Origin: Erysipelatoclostridium sp. AM42-17
Lineage (GTDB): Bacteria > Bacillota_I > Bacilli_A > Erysipelotrichales > Coprobacillaceae
Length of the DNA stretch: 31,822 nt
Assembly: GCF_003480255.1 (NCBI RefSeq)
Contig: NZ_QUIN01000026.1
Coordinates: 2,751-34,572 of the forward strand
Reading direction: 5' to 3'
A program made the translations under genes and the position numbers. Numbering within the stretch: the first letter of the stretch is position 1; the number at the start of each line of letters is the position of its first letter. Below are positions 25,984 to 31,822 of the stretch, one piece after another. The notes below the pieces were generated by a model. It was not told the DNA's origin. It saw nothing but the letters and a program-made list of their open reading frames with translations, and ran no database searches.

Positions 25984-26630
25984 TGAAAATCAATTATGAT
26001 TTAAAATTCAAAGAAGAATTAGAAAAGATCCAAGGTAGACCTACTTTATTACTTCATGTGTGTTGTGGTCCTTGTAGTGGTAATGTCATAAAAGAATTAA
26101 TTGAATACTTTGATATTACTATCTATTATTCTAATTCTAACATTTATCCAGAAACAGAATATCAAAGAAGATATCAAGAACTTGTTCATTTTATTGAACA
26201 GTTTAATCAAGATTATCATCAAAACATTCAAGTCATTGAAAAAAAATATGAACCGATACCTTACTACCTAGATATTTCTTTCTATAAGAATGAACCCGAA
26301 GGTGGTAAAAGATGTTATTTTTGTTATAAAAAAAGAATGCATGATGCTTATTTATATGCTTCGTTACATCACTTTGATTATTGGACAACTGTATTAAGTG
26401 TATCTCCTCATAAAAATAGTCAATGGATTAATGAAATAGGAGGTACTTACCCTATTGATAAAACTCAATTCTTATTTAGTGATTTTAAAAAGAATAATGG
26501 ATATTTAAAATCAGTTAGATTTGCCGATCAATATCATTTATATCGACAAAATTATTGTGGTTGTGTCTATTCATACAAAGAGATGTTAGAAAGAGAAAAG
26601 AATAAAGAAAAAAATAAAGAAAAAAAATAA
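25983..26630 (+). CDS. queH: Epoxyqueuosine reductase QueH
   Basis: 215 residues. It performs the last step, reduction of epoxyqueuosine to queuosine in tRNA, as the unrelated counterpart of the cobalamin-dependent QueG. Family cysteines are all present: HVCCGPCS (C27, C28, C31), KRCYFCYKKR (C111, C114) and YRQNYCGCVYS (C192, C194). In characterised QueH these bind an iron-sulfur cluster and an adjacent metal. The C-terminal tail is a short Lys/Glu repeat (REKNKEKNKEKK) that looks like simple-sequence drift. It starts on the last base of queA and is followed at once by a terminator, so it closes the operon. No queG is present in the window, and none is needed. Confidence 0.96.
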   Translation: MKINYDLKFKEELEKIQGRPTLLLHVCCGPCSGNVIKELIEYFDITIYYSNSNIYPETEYQRRYQELVHFIEQFNQDYHQNIQVIEKKYEPIPYYLDISFYKNEPEGGKRCYFCYKKRMHDAYLYASLHHFDYWTTVLSVSPHKNSQWINEIGGTYPIDKTQFLFSDFKKNNGYLKSVRFADQYHLYRQNYCGCVYSYKEMLEREKNKEKNKEKK

Positions 26631-26655
26631 AGATACTGAAAATCAGTATCTTTTA
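26629..26655 (+). terminator. Terminator of tgt-queA-queH
   Basis: AAAGATACTGA and TCAGTATCTTT pair around an AAA loop and are followed by TTATATT. The stem begins within the queH stop codon. Confidence 0.85.
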
Positions 26656-26663
26656 TATTATAC

Positions 26664-26696
26664 AAAAAGCAACGATTAAATCGTTGCTTTATTTTT
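26664..26696 (-). terminator. Terminator of the cstA-family gene
   Basis: AAAGCAACGAT and ATCGTTGCTTT pair around TAA (26666-26690). On the minus strand TTTTT follows. AT-rich flanks let it work on the plus strand as a second stop for the queuosine operon. Confidence 0.85.
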
Positions 26697-28353
26697 ATGC
26701 TTTCTTTAATTTCTTTAAATCGTAGAAGGCAACAATGACACCTAATACAACTAATAAGATAGCGATAATTAATTGTAATCCACTTGTAGCAAAATCAATA
26801 GTACCTGTTAACATCCAAGCATTAATAATCTTATAAATTGATAATCCTAAAGAAGATAAAGTAACAACTAACATAATTGTCATTGGAATCCATAACATGA
26901 ATCCTTTTCTTCCAGTTACTTTTAAGAACACTGATAATGAAATTAATACTAATGCTGATAATAATTGGTTAGCTGCACCGAATAATGGCCAGATATTTTG
27001 ATATCCACCGATACATAATACGTATCCACCTAATAAAGTGATAAGTGTAGCGACATGTTTATTAGTAATGAATTTCATGAATGGTGATTGTTCTTTATCA
27101 TCTACAAATAATTCTTGCCAACTCATTCTACCAATACGTGCAACTGAATCTAATGAAGTTAAAGCTAATGCTGATAAAGCCATAGCAATAAAACAGTTAA
27201 CAAAACGTGTAGGTAATCCAAGTGTTGATAAGAAACTATTAACACCATAAGCAAATGTTTGGAATGGAGTTGATCCTGCAGGCATATCTTTTAACACTGC
27301 TGAAGCAACAACTAAAGCTACAGTTGCTAATAAAGCTTCTAATAACATTGAACCATATCCAACTAATTTCATATCTTTTTCATTTTTAACTAATTTTGAA
27401 GAAGTACCACTTGATACTAATGAGTGGAATCCTGAAACGGCACCACAAGCAATAGTAACAAATAATGTTGGGAAGATGTAACTTCCATTGACTTCAAATC
27501 CAACGAATGCTTGAGAATTCATTGTTGGGTTTGCAATTAAAACACCAACTACAGCAGCAATAATCATACCTACAAATAAGAATGTAGATAAATAATCACG
27601 TGGTTCCATTAATAACCACATTGGTGTAACTGATGCTGCAAAGATATAAGCAAAAATAACGAAAATCCATACATTACGACTTGCCATAACTGGTACATAA
27701 GTTCCTAATACCATGATGACAACAAATAATACTAAACCAACTACAAATTGTAATTTAGCTGATGGTTTAAAGTAATGTGTAAATAAACCAAATGCTAATG
27801 CAGCAACAATGAATAATAATGAAATTGAAGCAACTGATCCATTAATAGTATTTTTAACTACTTTTCCAGCAGCATCTACTGGGAAACCGTTAAATGTTCC
27901 TGCAACAATATCAACGAAAGCTGCAATAACTAATAAAGTAAATAACCAACAGAATAACATGAACATTTTTCTACCTGTTTTTCCAACATATTGCTCAATG
28001 ATCATACCCATTGATTTTCCTTCATTTTTAACTGAAGCATATAAAGCACCAAAGTCTTGTACAGCTCCAAAGAAAATACCACCAACAACAATCCAAATTA
28101 AAGCTGGAACCCATCCAAACATTAAAGCAATGATTGGTCCTGTAATTGGTCCTGCTCCTGCGATTGAAGAAAATTGATGTGTAAATACTTCAAATTTACT
28201 TGTTGGTACAAAATCTACACCATCTTCATATTTGTATGCAGGTGTTTGTGCTTTTTCATCAACACCCCATGTTTTTTCCAAATATGTTCCATAAACTTTA
28301 TACGCTACAAGTAAAATAATCATAACAATAGCTAATATTGCTAATCCATTCAT
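26695..28353 (-). CDS. CstA-family carbon-starvation transporter
   Basis: 552 residues, an integral membrane protein with about 15 hydrophobic segments. The CstA signature KFEVFTHQFSSIAGAGPITGP (residues 53-73) and FFGAVQDFGALYASVKNEGKS (about 94-114) are plain, as are VSGFHSLVSSGTSSKL and ALALTSLDSVARIGR. E. coli CstA and BtsT of this family import peptides or pyruvate during nutrient shortage. The substrate here cannot be told from sequence. The protein is shorter than E. coli CstA (about 700 residues) but similar to other Firmicute forms. AGGGGGG precedes the ATG and a consensus promoter lies upstream. Monocistronic, convergent with queH. I give no symbol because cstA and btsT cannot be separated here. 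Confidence 0.93.
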   Translation of the reverse strand: MNGLAILAIVMIILLVAYKVYGTYLEKTWGVDEKAQTPAYKYEDGVDFVPTSKFEVFTHQFSSIAGAGPITGPIIALMFGWVPALIWIVVGGIFFGAVQDFGALYASVKNEGKSMGMIIEQYVGKTGRKMFMLFCWLFTLLVIAAFVDIVAGTFNGFPVDAAGKVVKNTINGSVASISLLFIVAALAFGLFTHYFKPSAKLQFVVGLVLFVVIMVLGTYVPVMASRNVWIFVIFAYIFAASVTPMWLLMEPRDYLSTFLFVGMIIAAVVGVLIANPTMNSQAFVGFEVNGSYIFPTLFVTIACGAVSGFHSLVSSGTSSKLVKNEKDMKLVGYGSMLLEALLATVALVVASAVLKDMPAGSTPFQTFAYGVNSFLSTLGLPTRFVNCFIAMALSALALTSLDSVARIGRMSWQELFVDDKEQSPFMKFITNKHVATLITLLGGYVLCIGGYQNIWPLFGAANQLLSALVLISLSVFLKVTGRKGFMLWIPMTIMLVVTLSSLGLSIYKIINAWMLTGTIDFATSGLQLIIAILLVVLGVIVAFYDLKKLKKA

Positions 28354-28385
28354 AACTTATAACCCCCCTAAATGTGAACAAGAGA

Positions 28386-28414
28386 ATAATAATCCTATTT
28401 AATATATTTGTCAA
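28386..28414 (-). promoter_or_regulatory. Promoter of the cstA-family gene
   Basis: On the minus strand a perfect TTGACA (28409-28414) and TATTAT (28386-28391) are 17 bp apart, about 33 bases before the start codon. No cre-like sequence is visible, although cstA genes are often under starvation control. Confidence 0.85.
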
Positions 28415-28530
28415 TATTATAAATTTATTTTTTAAATTTATCTTTATTAGAATTTTTTTATAAAAATCGAATATACTTTGTGTTTCAAAATTTTCTTTAT
28501 AAAATACCTAAATAATTAATATTTCTCAAC

Positions 28531-28557
28531 AAAAAAGAGAAGATATGATATCTTCTC
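28531..28557 (-). terminator. Terminator of nadABC
   Basis: GAGAAGATA and TATCTTCTC pair around TGA (28537-28557). The minus strand then has TTTTTT. It lies 22 bases after the nadC stop codon. Confidence 0.88.
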
Positions 28558-28579
28558 CAATCCGCATTATATTGTATTT

Positions 28580-29437
28580 TTATTCATATGGTTTTAAGTT
28601 TTTTAATGAAAAATCTAAAACAGGTGCATTATATGTAATGGCTCCTGAAGATACAAAATCCACACCTAATTGAGCAATTTTTTCTAATCTTTCTGGTGTA
28701 ACATTTCCTGAACATTCAGTTTGAGCACGATGATCAATTAACTTTAATGCTTCTTTCATCATCTCATCAGACATATTATCTAACATGATAATATCCGCCT
28801 TCGCTTCTATCGCTTCTTTTACCATCTCTAAGTTTTCTACTTCAACTTCTATTTTTCTTACAAAAGGTGCATAAGCCCTACATGCTTCTATCGCTTCTTT
28901 TACACCACCGGCTGCACCAATATGGTTATCTTTTATTAATACACCATCAGATAAGTTATAACGGTGATTTTTGGCTCCACCAACAGTAACCGCATATTTT
29001 TCAAAAATACGGTTATTAGGTGTTGTTTTACGTGTATCAAGTAAAACAGTATGACTTCCTTTTAAATGTTGGATAGCACGATGGGTATAAGTTGCAATTC
29101 CAGACATTCTTTGTAAGTAATTTAAAGCGACGCGTTCTCCTGATAAAAGAACACGGATATCACCACATACTTCACCTATATGATCACCTTTTTTAATTTC
29201 ATCACCATCTTTATATTTACATATAAATTTAGTATCTTCATCTAATAATGTAAAGGCTCTTTCAAATACTTCTAATCCACAAATAATTCCATCTTCCTTA
29301 GCAATCAAATCAACATGACCTTCTACACGTTCTTTCATAATTGCATTTGTTGTTACATCTTCACTTGTAATATCTTCTTGTAAAGCATTTAAAATATATT
29401 GATCAATATTAACTTTCAAATTGACACCATTTATCAT
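28580..29437 (-). CDS. nadC: Nicotinate-nucleotide pyrophosphorylase (quinolinate phosphoribosyltransferase)
   Basis: 285 residues from the chosen start. It converts quinolinate and PRPP to nicotinate mononucleotide, the third step from aspartate. Family marks are EDITSEDVTT near the N-terminus, LSGERVALNYLQRMSGIAT, DTRKTTPNNRIFEKYAVTVGG, NHRYNLSDGVLIKDNHI and IMLDNMSDE, with SSGAITYNAPVLDFSL near the end. The start is uncertain. In-frame Met codons lie at 29467, 29449 and 29437. Only the last has an upstream ribosome site at workable distance (GAGGG, 12 bases), and the first has none. Any of them overlaps the end of nadB, so nadC is coupled to it. Last gene of nadA-nadB-nadC, followed by a terminator. 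Confidence 0.95.
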   Translation of the reverse strand: MINGVNLKVNIDQYILNALQEDITSEDVTTNAIMKERVEGHVDLIAKEDGIICGLEVFERAFTLLDEDTKFICKYKDGDEIKKGDHIGEVCGDIRVLLSGERVALNYLQRMSGIATYTHRAIQHLKGSHTVLLDTRKTTPNNRIFEKYAVTVGGAKNHRYNLSDGVLIKDNHIGAAGGVKEAIEACRAYAPFVRKIEVEVENLEMVKEAIEAKADIIMLDNMSDEMMKEALKLIDHRAQTECSGNVTPERLEKIAQLGVDFVSSGAITYNAPVLDFSLKNLKPYE

Positions 29438-30719
29438 AGAATTCTTCATCCCTCTTTTTAATTTCATCTAACACTAACTTATGATTTTCTTTTTGTAATT
29501 TTTCAACATCTTGGTATTTTGTTAAATCATAATCTAAATGTTTATTTTCTACTTCAGCAATTGTTTCGTTAATAACACCGGCTGCTCTTTTAGCGAATAC
29601 TAAACTTTCTAACAATGAGTTACTCGCTAATCGGTTAGCTCCATGAACTCCATTACATGCTGTTTCACCTACAGCATAGAGTTGTGTCATAGATGTTTTT
29701 CCGCATGTATCTGCTTTAATACCACCCATTAAATAATGTTGTGCAGGTACTACAGGTACAGGTTGTTTAAACATATCGTATCCTTCTTCTTTACAACGAT
29801 CATAAATGTGAGGGAAACGATTTAAGACTTGATCATGATCCATATGCATAACACTTAAATATACATGATCACTATGGTCTTTTTTCATTTGTTCACGAAT
29901 CGCATTAGATACAACATCTCTAGGTTGTAATTCATCAGTAAAACGTTCACCATCTTTATTTAATAAATAAGCACCTTCACCTCTTACTGATTCACTAATA
30001 AGGAAACTACGTTCATTTTTATTAGTATATAGAGTAGTTGGATGAATTTGAATATAATTAATATTTTCTAATTCAACATGATTTTTTAATGCTATCGCAA
30101 AAGAATCTCCGGTAATATGTCTAAAGTTGGTAGAATGCTTAAATAATCCTCCCATACCACCGGTAGCTAAAATAACAGCTTTACTATTAATTTGTTTAAT
30201 TTCACCTTCATGTAAAACAATAATTCCTTTAACTTGATTTTGATCACATACTAAATCAAGCATTGTTGTATCTTCAAGTAAAGTAATATGACTTCTTTTT
30301 TTAACTTGCATAATCAGTTTACTTGTGATTTCTTTTCCAGTTACATCTTGATGATGTAAAATACGATAATTAGAATGAGCCCCTTCACGAGTATAGGCAA
30401 GATTACCTTGCTTATCTAAATCAAATTCTACACCATAATCCATTAACTCTTTCATAATATGAGGAGAATTTTTAATCATAATTTTAACTGATTCAGGATT
30501 ATTTTCTCCGTGTCCTGCTTTTAATGTATCATTATAAAAAGCATCAAAATCATCAGGACTTTTTAAAGTACAGATTCCTCCTTGAGCTAAGTAAGAATCA
30601 CTATTTTCTACTTTATCTTTCGTAATCATTAATATGTTCAATTGTGGATCAAGACTTAAAGCGGCAAATAAACCAGCTGCTCCTGTTCCAACAATGATAA
30701 CATCATAATAAGTGTTCAT
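29409..30719 (-). CDS. nadB: L-aspartate oxidase
   Basis: 436 residues. It oxidises L-aspartate to iminoaspartate with FAD, feeding NadA. The FAD-binding GTGAAGLFAA is at 11-20. The catalytic region has ESVRGEGAYLLNKDGERFTDE with the conserved Arg, then PRDVVSNAI, and the C-terminal FAD-binding HGANRLASNSLLESLVFAKRAA is intact. The protein is about 100 residues shorter than E. coli NadB (about 540) because most of the C-terminal helical domain is absent. The short form retains the active-site sequences, so I read it as a shortened but working variant rather than a pseudogene. AGAGGA precedes the ATG. It starts 12 bases after nadA and overlaps nadC by 29 bases or more. Confidence 0.96.
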   Translation of the reverse strand: MNTYYDVIIVGTGAAGLFAALSLDPQLNILMITKDKVENSDSYLAQGGICTLKSPDDFDAFYNDTLKAGHGENNPESVKIMIKNSPHIMKELMDYGVEFDLDKQGNLAYTREGAHSNYRILHHQDVTGKEITSKLIMQVKKRSHITLLEDTTMLDLVCDQNQVKGIIVLHEGEIKQINSKAVILATGGMGGLFKHSTNFRHITGDSFAIALKNHVELENINYIQIHPTTLYTNKNERSFLISESVRGEGAYLLNKDGERFTDELQPRDVVSNAIREQMKKDHSDHVYLSVMHMDHDQVLNRFPHIYDRCKEEGYDMFKQPVPVVPAQHYLMGGIKADTCGKTSMTQLYAVGETACNGVHGANRLASNSLLESLVFAKRAAGVINETIAEVENKHLDYDLTKYQDVEKLQKENHKLVLDEIKKRDEEFYDKWCQFES

Positions 30720-30731
30720 TTTAATTCCTCT

Positions 30732-31637
30732 CTATTTTGCTAGTTCTAACATTTTTTCTAATGGATGTAAGGCTTTTTTACGATCAAATTCATCCATTTC
30801 TACAACATGGTTAAATTGTTCTAATGTTGAACATACTTTTTCTAAAGTGATTTTTTTCATATTAGGACATGTTTGATGGTTATTAACTAAATAAAATGAT
30901 TTATCAGGATTATCATTTTGTAATTTGTGTAATACGCCTCTTTCAGTACAAATAATAAATTCTTGACTATCATCTTGATGAGCAAAATCAATAATTCCCG
31001 AAGTTGAACCTATATAATCAGCCATATCACAAATTTCTAAACGACATTCAGGATGAACAAGAACTTTTGCATTTGGATGTAATTCACGCGCTTTTTCAAT
31101 ATCTTCCTTACTGATTCCTTTATGAACATGACAAAAGCCATCATTAAAGATAAAATTCTTTTCCGGTACTTGCGTTGCAATATAACGTCCTAAATTTTCA
31201 TCAGGTATAAAGTAAATGTTTTTTTGAGGTAAGTTTTTCACTATCTTCATTGCATTAGAAGAAGTAACACAAACATCACTAAACTGTTTTAGTTCTGCTG
31301 TTGAGTTGATATAACAAACAACAGCTACATCATCATATTCTTCTCTTACATGTTTAATTCTTACTATGTTAGCCATATGTGCCATTGGGCAATCTGCTTC
31401 TGGTTCAGGCATTAAAACTGTTTTTTCAGGATTTAAAATTTTTGCACTTTCACCCATAAATTCAACACCACAGAATAAAATCGCTTGTGCATCTGTTTCT
31501 ACTGCTTTTTTGGCTAAGAAGTATGAATCACCTACATAGTCAGCTACATCTTGTACTTCACCTTCTACATAATAATGTGCTAAAATTACCACATTTTTTT
31601 CTTCTTTTAATTTTTTTATTTTTTCTACTAAATTCAT
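30732..31637 (-). CDS. nadA: Quinolinate synthase
   Basis: 301 residues, the short family form. It condenses iminoaspartate with dihydroxyacetone phosphate to quinolinate and carries an oxygen-sensitive 4Fe-4S cluster. The three cluster cysteines expected for this form are C83 (ADCPMA), C169 (DGFCHVH) and C257 (QTCPNM). Other marks are VILAHYYVEGEVQDVADYVGD at residues 17-37 and HPECRLEICDMADYIGSTSGI at 195-215. GGGGAT precedes the ATG. The start codon overlaps the stop of a short upstream frame (ATGA), so it may be translationally coupled. First enzyme gene of the nadABC operon, with a Rex-like operator in its leader. Confidence 0.97.
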   Translation of the reverse strand: MNLVEKIKKLKEEKNVVILAHYYVEGEVQDVADYVGDSYFLAKKAVETDAQAILFCGVEFMGESAKILNPEKTVLMPEPEADCPMAHMANIVRIKHVREEYDDVAVVCYINSTAELKQFSDVCVTSSNAMKIVKNLPQKNIYFIPDENLGRYIATQVPEKNFIFNDGFCHVHKGISKEDIEKARELHPNAKVLVHPECRLEICDMADYIGSTSGIIDFAHQDDSQEFIICTERGVLHKLQNDNPDKSFYLVNNHQTCPNMKKITLEKVCSTLEQFNHVVEMDEFDRKKALHPLEKMLELAK

Positions 31638-31687
31638 TTTTCATCCCCATTTTCTTTTGTGAACATTTTAACAAGTTTTTCTAACAT
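31634..31687 (-). CDS. Possible 17-residue leader peptide of nadABC
   Basis: An ATG seven bases after AGGA opens a 17-codon frame, MLEKLVKMFTKENGDEK, whose TGA stop overlaps the nadA ATG by four bases (ATGA). The arrangement is that of a translationally coupled leader. I recognise no family and no codon run that would suggest ribosome-mediated attenuation. The Rex-like operator lies within it, so the frame may be fortuitous. Confidence 0.4.
   Translation of the reverse strand: MLEKLVKMFTKENGDEK
31657..31674. promoter_or_regulatory. Rex-like operator in the nadABC leader
   Basis: TTGTGAACATTTTAACAA reads as TTGTGAA, four bases, TTAACAA. It differs from the clostridial Rex pattern TTGTTAA-N4-TTAACAA at one base, and that base matches the other common half-site TTGTGAA. 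It lies about 40-57 bases downstream of the predicted start of transcription. A second TTGTGAA half-site overlaps the start region (31710-31716). Rex senses the NADH/NAD+ ratio, which suits an NAD synthesis operon. Confidence 0.65.
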
Positions 31688-31720
31688 ATTATATTCCTTT
31701 TTCTTAATCTTGTGAACTAT

Positions 31721-31749
31721 TTTATAGCGAAAATTAACATAATTATCAA
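31721..31749 (-). promoter_or_regulatory. Promoter of nadABC
   Basis: On the minus strand TTGATA (31744-31749) and TATAAA (31721-31726) are 17 bp apart. Transcription should start near 31714. To the right of it, up to the window end, I see no gene. Confidence 0.75.
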
Positions 31750-31822
31750 AAAAGGAGTTAAGCTTTATCGAGTATTTAAAATAATCTGATATTTTAGTTT
31801 TAAACAAAAATAGTATTGGTAG

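Noticed and set aside
28371..28381. TGTGAACAAG near the cstA-family promoter as a Rex site
   Set aside because: Only one half-site is present. The partner half is missing on either side.
31750..31822. AAAGGAG near 31751 on the plus strand as a ribosome site for a gene leaving the window
   Set aside because: No ATG, GTG or TTG start follows at a usable distance with an open frame to the edge that I can support.

Overview
The window reads as chromosomal DNA of a low-G+C, Gram-positive, host-associated Firmicute, most likely a gut member of the Erysipelotrichia/Coprobacillaceae. Pointers are the AT-rich codon use, strong AGGAGG-type ribosome sites, Rho-independent terminators, very large cell-wall-anchored carbohydrate-active proteins, and the tgt-queA-queH and nadA-nadB-nadC operons. 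The lineage is an inference from style and gene content, not from a marker gene. I see no tRNA, rRNA, insertion sequence, phage gene or CRISPR array.

Layout. (1) 1-1336, plus strand: the 3' end of a CobW/COG0523 GTPase with a His/Cys-rich metal-binding stretch, then a second CobW-type GTPase fused to a YcgQ/DUF1980-like domain, then terminators. (2) 1337-1636: a gene-free, repeat-containing stretch. (3) 1637-9794, minus strand: a GH1 6-phospho-beta-glucosidase and a LacI-family repressor form one unit. An 1874-residue secreted PL8 polysaccharide lyase with five CBM32-type domains and six FIVAR repeats forms the next. A 35-bp element resembling an operator lies before both units. (4) 9844-14684, minus: a 1541-residue fibro-slime adhesin with ten SHIRT-type repeats, preceded by a canonical c-di-GMP-I riboswitch and a cre-like site. 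(5) 14715-22806, minus: an operon for a GH55-like beta-helix protein, a GH128-like glucanase and an 81-residue protein of unknown function, probably for surface beta-1,3-glucan attack. (6) 22879-23619, minus: an RpiR-family regulator. (7) 23766-26653, plus: tgt-queA-queH for queuosine tRNA modification. (8) 26664-28414, minus: a CstA-family transporter. (9) 28531-31749, minus: nadA-nadB-nadC with a Rex-like operator and a 17-codon leader frame.

How it fits together. Regions 3-5 form a surface module that binds and degrades host or dietary polysaccharides. All four large proteins have signal peptides, and three end in a proline-less xTGD sorting signal, with a degenerate version on the fourth. 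Several regulatory layers are visible: catabolite control (cre-like sites), a LacI repressor with a candidate operator, c-di-GMP control of the adhesin, and a 29-bp three-half-site element present three times (1606, 14656, 22778). The two latter copies lie in the upstream regions of the adhesin and of the glucanase operon. Regions 7-9 are housekeeping metabolism. The items most worth following are the threefold 29-bp element, the 35-bp shared element, the riboswitch-controlled periscope-type adhesin with its 169-bp exact internal duplication, and the Rex-like site inside the nadA leader.
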